6,180 nucleotides of DNA, taken from the NCBI GenBank assembly GCA_028717985.1, contig JAQUMS010000085.1, positions 1 to 6,180 on the forward strand, given 5' to 3'. Position numbers and translations under genes: made by a program. The DNA is from Candidatus Omnitrophota bacterium. Lineage in GTDB: Bacteria; Omnitrophota; Gorgyraeia; Gygaellales; Profunditerraquicolaceae. Below, in pieces: positions 1-5,414 of the stretch. Positions within the stretch are counted from its first letter, which is position 1. Every line of letters starts with the position of its first letter. The notes below the pieces were generated by a model. The model was not told where the DNA came from. It saw only the letters and a program-made list of their open reading frames with translations, and did no database searches.

Positions 1-706
1 TAAGCCCGGAAATGGTGACTTCATTTGTTTTAAGATCGAACTGCGCATTGCCTTCCACCTTGATATTCTTTTTGGCGCTCAAAACAGCCGCTTCAACCAC
101 AAAAGGGAAAGCTTCGGTCAACGAAATTTTGCTAACCGTCACAGTCAGATCAGAAACATCAAGATTCACGGCCGGCTCAAACGAACGGTCGATATACGTC
201 ACAACCCCGTTTTCAAGCTTTAAAGAAGAAATAAGAACCGCCGGCAACGCTAAAGGCGCCGCCGCTGCTCCTGAAATTTTACCGCCGGCATTACCACTCG
301 CGGGTTGTAAACTCTGAACATTCAGGCTCCCGTCCTTTTGACGAATAACCGTAATCCGGGGAGAATCAATAAGGATATTCGGAACATCAACTGTCTTTTG
401 AAAAAGGTACGCGAGCACATTTACGCTCACGGAAATATCTTTCACCGTAAGAAAATCGCCTTTTTGGAACGCGGGATCTTCGCTGATAACCAGGTTTTTT
501 ATTTTTAAATTAACGCCCCTGGTCAGAGAAATATCCAGGCTGGCTTTCTCAAAATTAACATCCCGGTTCAACGCGCTTTTTGCCTGGCTGATGATTTGCG
601 GCTTATACTGGTTTATATCCAGAGTCTTAATAAAAATAACTGCCGCCGCGATAAGAATAACAAGAATTACTCCGATGGAAATAAAAATTATTTTGAAAAT
701 TTTCAT
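1..706 (-). CDS. AsmA-family envelope protein (partial, N-terminal 235 codons)
   Basis: The frame opens at an ATG at 706-704 and runs without a stop to the window edge, so the C-terminus is missing. It begins with a short basic stretch (MKIFK) and a strongly hydrophobic segment at about residues 6-26, a signal-anchor helix. Next comes the typical AsmA N-terminal pattern: an N-Q-Y-K-P-Q motif near residue 32, an amphipathic stretch with SALNRDV, then alternating beta-strand sequence (ASLDISLTRGVNLKIKNLVI) and a later LIDSPRITVIRQKDGSLN segment. AsmA proteins are inner-membrane-anchored, with a large periplasmic beta-rich part. They are linked to outer-membrane assembly and to bridge-like phospholipid transport. 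An Ala/Gly-rich stretch near residues 145-158 (SGNAGGKISGAAAAP) looks like a linker. The start is supported by GGAG four bases upstream. The gene has its own promoter and a hairpin leader. Family assignment is confident; the exact subfamily and full length cannot be seen. Confidence 0.85.
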   Translation of the reverse strand, partial: MKIFKIIFISIGVILVILIAAAVIFIKTLDINQYKPQIISQAKSALNRDVNFEKASLDISLTRGVNLKIKNLVISEDPAFQKGDFLTVKDISVSVNVLAYLFQKTVDVPNILIDSPRITVIRQKDGSLNVQSLQPASGNAGGKISGAAAAPLALPAVLISSLKLENGVVTYIDRSFEPAVNLDVSDLTVTVSKISLTEAFPFVVEAAVLSAKKNIKVEGNAQFDLKTNEVTISGL

Positions 707-710
707 CTCA

Positions 711-716
711 CTCCTC
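711..716 (-). promoter_or_regulatory. Ribosome binding site of the AsmA-family gene
   Basis: On the minus strand GAGGAG lies four bases before the ATG at 706. It fixes the start codon and directly abuts the inverted repeat at 719-750, so folding of that repeat could affect access by the ribosome. Confidence 0.75.
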
Positions 717-718
717 TC

Positions 719-750
719 TAAATGGCATTGGTTGTTACCAATGCCATTTA
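719..750 (-). repeat. Perfect 13-bp inverted repeat in the AsmA leader
   Basis: The arms at 719-731 and 738-750 (TAAATGGCATTGG and its exact complement) surround a six-base centre, and the innermost T/A can extend the stem to 14 bp. No T-run follows it on either strand, so it does not look like an intrinsic terminator. It sits in the predicted 5' untranslated region and ends two bases before the ribosome binding site region. It could be an RNA hairpin affecting translation or mRNA stability, or a DNA operator for a dimeric repressor. The sequence does not decide between these. Confidence 0.75.
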
Positions 751-837
751 CCCCGCAGTGTAGCTTTTAAGTTATTTTAACTGAAATATTAGTAGCTCTC
801 GGACAAAAAGTTACAATCCTCTTTTTCCACGGCTCTA

Positions 838-867
838 ATTATACCACTCTGTTTTGTGATTAGTAAA
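838..867 (-). promoter_or_regulatory. Predicted sigma70-type promoter of the AsmA-family gene
   Basis: On the minus strand a perfect TATAAT lies at 843-838, with TTTACT (four of six matches to TTGACA) at 867-862 and an 18-base spacer. The inferred transcription start near 831 gives a leader of about 125 nt before the ATG at 706. The promoter lies just downstream of the terminators that close the preceding gene, as expected for a new transcription unit. Confidence 0.6.
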
Positions 868-872
868 CATTT

Positions 873-896
873 AAAAAAAATTCCATGCGAAGCATG
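873..896 (-). terminator. Weak second terminator-like hairpin
   Basis: On the minus strand a 5-bp stem (CATGC/GCATG, 896-892 with 888-884) has a three-base loop and is followed, after GAA, by eight Ts at 880-873. The stem is short for a terminator on its own. It lies immediately behind the strong terminator at 905-937, so it may act as a backup. Confidence 0.35.
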
Positions 897-904
897 TGGA
901 GTAT

Positions 905-937
905 AAAAAACAAGGCCGGACAATTATGTCCGGCCTT
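905..937 (-). terminator. Intrinsic terminator of the 348-aa secreted-protein gene
   Basis: A perfect 11-bp GC-rich stem (AAGGCCGGACA at 912-922 with its complement at 927-937) has a four-base loop. On the minus strand a run of six Ts follows at 910-905. It begins 44 bases after the stop codon at 981 and is a textbook rho-independent terminator for that gene. Confidence 0.88.
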
Positions 938-980
938 TCCCAAATCGCTCTTTTTTAAACTTACTACTTATTTACGAACA

Positions 981-2027
981 TTAAAAATGCAGATTGCTGA
1001 TAAACCCGCTTATTTGTTCCTGGATCGATCCCCCTGAAACAGGTTGAGCTTTCACTGAAGACAATTCTATAACTGTCTTCATCTCCCCGGAATAATTCTG
1101 GAGTTGCGCGGGGCTTACCCACCAGTCATTACCGCCTCCATCAATAGCTCGGACAGCATCGGGCTGTTTATATTGCTCAAAACCGTCCTGTACCGGGACC
1201 AGGTTATTCAAATTTGTTATTTTTTTCGTGCCGTCATCAAGTGTCACCGTAGTAAATAAGTTTTTACGCTGCACGGAAAGGGGGCCGCCAAAATTAATGT
1301 TCTGCTCATTCTTAGAAGCGCCATATTCCAGGCTGGCAGCGGTAAAAACAGCGGTTGGTACAGTAAATGTGGATTTCGCGCTGTCTGTGGTGTAGAAATT
1401 GAGATTCACCGGATTAACCAGGTATGTCGGGACACCGGGATCATCCTGATCAAATACTGTTATTTTTTCGTCATTGTAATATTTCGTGCCTCCGGCTTTG
1501 GCAAAATTATCGGCCCTTACCACAACGGAATCAAAATGAGTAGGCTGGCCGCCGTAATAAAAACCATACCCGCCGCCTTCCCAATAATCTAATTTTACCC
1601 AGGCTTTACTCCCGTCGATATATTTTGTATTGCCCGCGGTATCTTTCAACGTAAACTGCTGTTCGTTTGTTTTGGAATCGGTTACGTTTTGGGATTCACA
1701 ATACACCGGGAACCCTTTTGAAAAACCATGATTATCCTGAGGCTTCCCATACATATCAACTGAAAAATCAACATTCAACATTTGAAAATTCTGAACAGCT
1801 TCAGGCGCGTTTTGAATAACCAATTTTGTTTGCTTTTCCGTAACGGTATTCGAACTCATCTTGTCCTTCGCCGTTCCCCATGTTCCGCCGCTGCTCCCTG
1901 AAGAGGTGGCACTCATTGTTTTCCCGCCTCCCACGCTTGAACTGCCAAAACTTCCCGCCCACGCGGGAAAAACAATGAAACCGCTTATAATGACACTAAA
2001 CACAATTCCGAACGCGATATTTCTCAT
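981..2027 (-). CDS. Secreted protein of unknown function, 348 aa
   Basis: I do not recognise this family. The chosen ATG start gives MRNIAFG followed by a hydrophobic core and the cleavage-like site AWA|G after residue 24, a standard Sec signal peptide. The mature N-terminus is low-complexity and rich in Gly and Ser (about residues 25-50). The remaining ~300 residues are polar, rich in Tyr, Phe, Asn and Thr, and look beta-rich, with aromatic-Gly clusters such as YWEGGGYGFYYGG. There is a single cysteine after the signal peptide and no lipobox, further transmembrane helix or C-terminal sorting signal. Starts further upstream (ATG at 2051, GTG at 2063) are open in frame but would begin at or inside the leader hairpin, and the ATG at 2051 would lack a binding site. 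AAGGAG lies three bases before the chosen ATG. The gene has its own promoter and terminator, so it is probably monocistronic. A role as a surface or periplasmic protein is inferred only from export. Confidence 0.8.
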   Translation of the reverse strand: MRNIAFGIVFSVIISGFIVFPAWAGSFGSSSVGGGKTMSATSSGSSGGTWGTAKDKMSSNTVTEKQTKLVIQNAPEAVQNFQMLNVDFSVDMYGKPQDNHGFSKGFPVYCESQNVTDSKTNEQQFTLKDTAGNTKYIDGSKAWVKLDYWEGGGYGFYYGGQPTHFDSVVVRADNFAKAGGTKYYNDEKITVFDQDDPGVPTYLVNPVNLNFYTTDSAKSTFTVPTAVFTAASLEYGASKNEQNINFGGPLSVQRKNLFTTVTLDDGTKKITNLNNLVPVQDGFEQYKQPDAVRAIDGGGNDWWVSPAQLQNYSGEMKTVIELSSVKAQPVSGGSIQEQISGFISNLHF

Positions 2028-2030
2028 ATT

Positions 2031-2036
2031 CTCCTT
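2031..2036 (-). promoter_or_regulatory. Ribosome binding site that decides the start at 2027
   Basis: On the minus strand AAGGAG lies three bases before the ATG at 2027. The spacing is short but the match is good. It favours this ATG, which begins a clean signal peptide, over the upstream in-frame ATG at 2051 and GTG at 2063. Confidence 0.6.
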
Positions 2037-2051
2037 CCAGTCTCCCCCCAT

Positions 2052-2097
2052 AAAAAAAACCACGGTTGATAAGAACTCTGTTCTTACCTATCCGTGG
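2052..2097 (-). terminator. Terminator-like hairpin with T8 in the leader of the 348-aa protein gene (possible attenuator)
   Basis: On the minus strand CCACGG (2097-2092) pairs with CCGTGG (2065-2060), enclosing an inner 7-bp stem TAAGAAC/GTTCTTA (86-80 with 76-70, prefix 20) that has a three-base loop. Eight Ts follow at 2059-2052. It lies 24 bases upstream of the start codon but downstream of the predicted promoter, with no space for another promoter in between. It is also the first terminator-like element after the cstA stop at 2197. It could end the cstA transcript, attenuate the downstream gene, or do both. Confidence 0.7.
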
Positions 2098-2119
2098 CCT
2101 GTTAAAAATTGTTTAGTTA

Positions 2120-2135
2120 AAGAAAACGCTTTCTT
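2120..2135 (-). repeat. Small hairpin at the 5' end of the predicted leader
   Basis: On the minus strand AAGAAA and TTTCTT (2135-2130 with 2125-2120) form a 6-bp stem with a four-base loop, right at the predicted transcription start near 2137. Its sequence resembles the inner stem of the downstream hairpin (both contain GTAAGAA followed by TTCTT), so the segments could pair across the two hairpins. The stem is AT-rich and weak. Confidence 0.4.
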
Positions 2136-2143
2136 ACAATACA

Positions 2144-2172
2144 ACTATACCCGGTACTTTGACGCATTTCAA
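2144..2172 (-). promoter_or_regulatory. Predicted sigma70-type promoter of the 348-aa secreted-protein gene
   Basis: On the minus strand TTGAAA at 2172-2167 and TATAGT at 2149-2144 are separated by the optimal 17 bases, with five of six matches to consensus in each box. It starts 24 bases after the cstA stop codon. The inferred start near 2137 gives a leader of about 110 nt that must pass through the hairpin-T8 element. Confidence 0.65.
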
Positions 2173-2196
2173 TCGAGAGAACTGACTTTTTCTTAG

Positions 2197-2598
2197 TTAA
2201 CGGGGCCTTTTGACTTTTAACGGCGCTACGCGGTAACGCATACCATAGATCCGTTTCAAAGCTTCAAAAAAAACAATCACCACAAGGAGAATCATAACCA
2301 CTGAAAGAACAGCGTTAAGATTCCCCTGGAATGTGTGTTTAGGCAGATAATTACCCGTGATATTTAATACTCCGGCAACAAGCGTGGTCACGAACATAAA
2401 AACAGCGGGGATAAACGTTATTAAACAATACTTCCATTTCCCGGTATGATGAAAGATATACAACGTTCCAATCAACAAAGCCAGTGTTGCCAGAAGCTGA
2501 TTGGCTACTCCGAACATCGGCCATATGGTCGAAATATCGCCGTTGTAAACCAAATACCCCCACAGAAAACTAATAATCGCGCCGCTAAATATAATACC
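2197..2598 (-). pseudogene. cstA: CstA C-terminal part, in frame after the amber codon
   Basis: This is not an independent gene. It continues exactly in the frame of the upstream cstA segment after the TAG at 2601-2599 and gives 133 residues ending in a TAA at 2199-2197. It starts GIIFSGAIISFLWGY and carries the conserved CstA C-terminal signature ISTIWPMFGVANQLLA, followed by about three hydrophobic helices and a basic tail (LKVKRPR). The part therefore looks undecayed. No ribosome binding site or convincing start exists near the break; a TTG at 2553 would open inside a transmembrane region. With the N-terminal segment the conceptual protein is 598 residues, a normal size for the shorter CstA form. 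Translation would need suppression or recoding of the TAG. Otherwise this is the untranslated end of a broken gene. Confidence 0.75.
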
Positions 2599-3993
2599 CT
2601 ACAACGATTTGCTTAAAACCCAACGGGGATTTGCCAATTTCACTAATTCTTCAAAAATATAGCGGGCCACGCGGGTGCCGGTATCAACTGTCGTAAGAAT
2701 GAACAACGCCTCAAACATAATAGCGAAATGATACCAGTATCCCATAAAACCTTTCATGCCCGGGATAGACGACAGGATAACCGACATTCCAGCCGCCAGA
2801 GAAACAGCTCCACCCGTCCTTCCGGCCAACGCTTCTCCCGTCATTTTCTCTATTTCAGGTAATTGGGACGTGCTGAATCCCATTTTTTGAAATATCTCAA
2901 CCGGGACATTAATGGCAAAATAATCTCCGGGAATAAGAACTGTCGCCGCTATTAACGCCATGATCGAAACAAACGCCTCAACCAGCATGGCGCCAAAACC
3001 TATCATCCGGATATCCGATTCTTTATTGATCATCTTAGGCGTCGTGCCCGAACTGACCAAACTGTGAAATCCGCTTATCGCGCCGCAGGCAATGGTAATA
3101 CACACGAACGGCCATACTTTGCCCGGAATAATCGGGCCTCCGCCATGAACAAATTTCGTTACCGCGGGCATATTCAAGTGTGGATTAATAATAAATATCC
3201 CCACAGCAAGAAGCGCTATAGTCCCGATCTTCATATAAGAACTCAAATAATCACGCGGACATAACAAAAGCCATACAGGAAGAATAGAAGCGATCAATCC
3301 AGAGGCGGGCAAAATCAGTGAAAGTGCCGGTTTTGAAAACAAAAAGAACTGCCCGAATCCTGATTTTGAAAACGGTTCACCGAGTATGACCCCGGCAATG
3401 ACAATAATAACGCCGATAACGGTCGCCTCCGCTATCCTGCCGGGCCGTATCTTATACATATACAACGCGACAATTAAAGCGGCGGGAATAGTCACGGCAA
3501 TAGTAAACGTCGCCCACGGGCTTTCGCTCAAGGCGTTAACTACTACCAGGGCCAAGCCGGCAAGGGCGGTAATAATAATAAACAATATTGCTATTCCGGT
3601 TATCAAACCGGCATTTGTGCCGATATTTTTTCTCGCGAGCCTGGTCAAAGAAAGGCCTTTGGTCCTGACTGAAGCGAAAAGAATTACCATATCATGCACC
3701 GCTCCGCCCAGCACGGCTCCGATCAATATCCACAAAAAACCCGGCAAAAAACCAAACTGAGCCGCCAACACAGGCCCTACCAAAGGACCCGCGCCGGAAA
3801 TAGCCGCGAAATGGTGGCCGAAAAGTACAAATTTATTAGTGGGATGATAATCACGTCCGTCTTTAAAGGTATGAGAAGGCGTAATCCTTCTATCGTTAAT
3901 AACAAGGATTCTGGCGATGATGAATTTCGCGTAGAAACGGTACGCGAGGGCGAAAACAAGCAGGCTGATGATAAGTAACGGCAGTGCACGCAT
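2599..3993 (-). CDS. cstA: CstA-family carbon starvation protein / peptide or pyruvate transporter, up to an in-frame amber stop
   Basis: CstA proteins are polytopic inner-membrane transporters linked to peptide uptake in starvation; the relative BtsT imports pyruvate. Family hallmarks in order, counted from the ATG at 3993: a first helix at about 4-20; GHHFAAISGAGPLVGP at 59-74; HDMVILFASVR at 100-110; many hydrophobic helices; HGGGP near 283-287; CGAISGFHSLVSSGTTPK at 303-320; and DTGTRVARYIFEEL at 437-450. The frame stops at TAG (codon 465), but the same frame continues undamaged for 133 more codons (2598-2197), restoring the usual C-terminus. So this is a single-nonsense-codon gene, not a frameshift. 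A TTG directly before the ATG is a less likely start. No Shine-Dalgarno is visible. The gap to the upstream secreted-protein gene is only 29 AT-rich bases, which suggests cotranscription. Without the C-terminal helices the 464-aa product is probably non-functional. A sequencing error remains possible. Confidence 0.85.
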   Translation of the reverse strand: MRALPLLIISLLVFALAYRFYAKFIIARILVINDRRITPSHTFKDGRDYHPTNKFVLFGHHFAAISGAGPLVGPVLAAQFGFLPGFLWILIGAVLGGAVHDMVILFASVRTKGLSLTRLARKNIGTNAGLITGIAILFIIITALAGLALVVVNALSESPWATFTIAVTIPAALIVALYMYKIRPGRIAEATVIGVIIVIAGVILGEPFSKSGFGQFFLFSKPALSLILPASGLIASILPVWLLLCPRDYLSSYMKIGTIALLAVGIFIINPHLNMPAVTKFVHGGGPIIPGKVWPFVCITIACGAISGFHSLVSSGTTPKMINKESDIRMIGFGAMLVEAFVSIMALIAATVLIPGDYFAINVPVEIFQKMGFSTSQLPEIEKMTGEALAGRTGGAVSLAAGMSVILSSIPGMKGFMGYWYHFAIMFEALFILTTVDTGTRVARYIFEELVKLANPRWVLSKSL

Positions 3994-4022
3994 CAAATTT
4001 TTATTTTATATAATTTTATTTT

Positions 4023-4745
4023 TCAATTCTTACCGGCAGGCCATTGTATCATCTTGTAACCTATATCCGGCAGTTTATACTCGGAATTCCCGATATCGCT
4101 TTTTTCCCATGGGACTTCGTAAACCGCTATTTTATACTTTCCTCCGGTTTCATCAATTGCCGGCCTTTCAAACATTTCAAAAGCCAGAGTTCTGGTATTA
4201 TCTGCATTAGCGAAATTCCCGGCGATGAATTCAACGGCCTCCAGGCCGCCGCCAGCCGAAGCGGTACCCATTGTGACACTCGTTGACGTAAGATACGAAT
4301 AAACTGCCGCGTTATAGGCTTCTGCGGGAGACTGAGTATCTTCAAATAAACCGGCCGCGCCTGGCGTATTTTTCAGTTCACCGTAAATTTTATCCCAGGT
4401 GTTCTTTCGAACAGTATCTAACTGCGAATATGAATTAACAACCACGCCTGAAATATTGGAAGCATGAGTCTGGAATAAATTCTCCTGTTGTGAATTCATA
4501 CGGACATTTACCCCATCGGGAGATATCTCCACCGACCCTAAAAACTTAATTTCACCGCCTGATTCCAAAGATCCGTTAGTAATTTTCCCATCCGGCTTGG
4601 ACCATCCGGAAAAATTACCCAAAGGCATAACGCTCCGGTTATTATCGGAACCTCTGCTTGTAAAACTCGCGGCCCCGGCGGAAGAAGCCATAAAACATAC
4701 AAAAACCACAATAACTGCCACAAAACACCATACGTTTCTTTTCAT
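4023..4745 (-). CDS. Secreted protein of unknown function, 240 aa
   Basis: I do not recognise this family. From the chosen ATG the protein starts MKRN, followed by a strongly hydrophobic core and the cleavage-like site AGA|A after residue 25: a Sec signal peptide. The mature protein begins ASFTSRGS and is polar. Its first part looks beta-like (GEIKFLGSVEISPDGVNVRM), a middle part looks helical (about residues 100-150, including DTVRKNTWDKIYGELK and SPAEAYNAAVYSYL), and a Gly-rich turn (SAGGG) precedes the C-terminal region. No cysteine remains after the signal peptide, and there is no lipobox or second membrane helix. A TTG at 4760 is open in frame, but it overlaps the ribosome binding site GAGGAGG, which sits six bases before the ATG at 4745 and fixes the start. 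The stop is TGA. cstA follows after 29 bases with no terminator between them, so the two probably share a transcript. The mature N-terminus (xSF then Ser/Gly-rich) faintly resembles that of the 348-aa protein, but homology is not evident. Confidence 0.8.
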   Translation of the reverse strand: MKRNVWCFVAVIVVFVCFMASSAGAASFTSRGSDNNRSVMPLGNFSGWSKPDGKITNGSLESGGEIKFLGSVEISPDGVNVRMNSQQENLFQTHASNISGVVVNSYSQLDTVRKNTWDKIYGELKNTPGAAGLFEDTQSPAEAYNAAVYSYLTSTSVTMGTASAGGGLEAVEFIAGNFANADNTRTLAFEMFERPAIDETGGKYKIAVYEVPWEKSDIGNSEYKLPDIGYKMIQWPAGKN

Positions 4746-4751
4746 ATACAT

Positions 4752-4758
4752 CCTCCTC
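4752..4758 (-). promoter_or_regulatory. Ribosome binding site that decides the start at 4745
   Basis: On the minus strand GAGGAGG lies six bases before the ATG at 4745, a near-ideal match and spacing. The upstream in-frame TTG at 4760-4758 overlaps this site and is therefore not the start. Confidence 0.8.
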
Positions 4759-4783
4759 AAAAGACCCGTATCTATATGAGAAT

Positions 4784-4820
4784 AAAAAAAACCGAATAGA
4801 CCCTCTCAGTCAATTCGGTT
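4784..4820 (-). terminator. Terminator-like hairpin with T8 in the leader of the 240-aa protein gene (possible attenuator)
   Basis: On the minus strand AACCGAAT (4820-4813) pairs perfectly with ATTCGGTT (4797-4790). After one mismatch an inner GAC/GTC extends the stem. A run of eight Ts at 4791-4784 overlaps the last stem bases. It is the first terminator-like element after the PilZ stop at 4909, yet it lies downstream of a consensus-like promoter at 4873-4846 and 38 bases upstream of the secreted-protein start. It may terminate the GGDEF-PilZ operon, regulate the downstream gene, or both. Confidence 0.75.
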
Positions 4821-4845
4821 CATCCCCCCCTCTTTCATCGAATAT

Positions 4846-4873
4846 ACTCTATCACGTTTTGGGACCTTGTCAA
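4846..4873 (-). promoter_or_regulatory. Predicted sigma70-type promoter of the 240-aa protein gene and cstA
   Basis: On the minus strand a perfect TTGACA at 4873-4868 is followed, after 16 bases, by TAGAGT at 4851-4846 (four of six matches to TATAAT). The inferred start near 4839 gives a leader of about 94 nt, mostly occupied by the hairpin-T8 element. The -10 box is only moderate, so the exact start is uncertain. Confidence 0.5.
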
Positions 4874-4908
4874 TCCGAGTCAGCAGGAAACACCAAGAAA
4901 AAACAACC

Positions 4909-5391
4909 TTACCAGTAAAGATTTTTAAACCGCTCCGAATATCTTCTGATCCATTCCCGGGAAGCCTCTTCCAAGGAAATTTCCTTTCCTAATTGTATGC
5001 TCCTTAAATCGCGGTATTCGGCAATAAGGTAGATCTGTTCGACCAATTTCACTTTATACGCGTCTTTGAATCTATAGAAACTTACTCCTATATTATACAA
5101 ATTTGTTTCCGTATTCTTGGTGCAGGTAACAACCTTTGAATCAATAATAAACACCTTATCCTCAAAAGGCATCTTTATTTTGATCATATCGCCTGTTTTA
5201 GCGGGATGCTTAGCGGCAAACAACAATCCGCCTAAACCCACATTGATCGTTTTGGAACGGACTTCTTTCCGTCCTTTGGATGCTCCCGGGCTGATAACAT
5301 TATACGTGAGAGGATAACACAAGGGATGGCGAATAAATCTGCGGCGTTCTGTTATAGGAAACGTATCCCCGTTTTTTATATGTTTAATCAT
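4909..5391 (-). CDS. PilZ-domain protein, probable c-di-GMP receptor, 160 aa
   Basis: PilZ domains bind cyclic di-GMP and change shape, usually to control motility, exopolysaccharide or secretion. After a short N-terminus the RxxxR motif is visible as R17-R18-F19-I20-R21. The second motif, normally (D/N)xSxxG, appears as N50-V51-G52-L53-G54-G55, so the usual serine is glycine. Beta-strand sequence such as GDMIKIKMPF and VFIIDSKVVTC, and the closing NIGVSFYRF, complete the barrel up to about residue 110. A charged helical tail (about 112-158, with EASREWIRRYSERFKN) follows. There is no membrane segment, so the protein is cytoplasmic. The start is supported by GGAGG four bases upstream. The gene starts 23 bases after the GGDEF stop, so the two are probably one operon and a cognate synthase-receptor pair. 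Its output target cannot be read from the sequence. Confidence 0.87.
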   Translation of the reverse strand: MIKHIKNGDTFPITERRRFIRHPLCYPLTYNVISPGASKGRKEVRSKTINVGLGGLLFAAKHPAKTGDMIKIKMPFEDKVFIIDSKVVTCTKNTETNLYNIGVSFYRFKDAYKVKLVEQIYLIAEYRDLRSIQLGKEISLEEASREWIRRYSERFKNLYW

Positions 5392-5414
5392 ACTCCCTCC
5401 CCGTGCTATGCTTA

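Noticed and set aside
1..317. Plus-strand open frame of about 100 codons at 12-317
   Set aside because: It is antisense to the well-supported AsmA-family frame, with low-complexity content and no ribosome binding site.
763..798. AT-rich imperfect palindrome in the AsmA leader
   Set aside because: Only a 5-bp AGTTA/TAACT stem plus self-complementary AGCT ends; this is expected by chance in AT-rich sequence.
707..867. Known riboswitch (cyclic di-GMP, TPP and others) in the AsmA leader
   Set aside because: A short stretch (GCGGGGT near 755) faintly recalls part of the GEMM consensus, but the diagnostic core elements are absent.
2028..2063. GTG at 2063 or ATG at 2051 as start of the 348-aa protein
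   Set aside because: They lie inside or at the foot of the hairpin-T8 element and would add an acidic, atypical extension before the signal peptide. The ATG at 2027 has AAGGAG.
2028..2137. Cyclic di-GMP or preQ1 riboswitch in the 348-aa protein leader
   Set aside because: Tempting given the GGDEF and PilZ neighbours, but no conserved aptamer core could be found in about 40 bases before the terminator hairpin.
2197..2553. Separate 118-aa membrane protein gene starting at TTG 2553
   Set aside because: It is exactly in frame with cstA, begins inside a transmembrane stretch, has no ribosome binding site, and its sequence is the CstA C-terminus.
2599..2601. Frameshift in cstA
   Set aside because: Both halves are in the same frame and the codons between them are continuous. 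Only one TAG separates them.
3064..3978. Several plus-strand open frames across cstA
   Set aside because: These are reverse-strand shadows of a conserved membrane protein; none has a recognisable domain or initiation signal.
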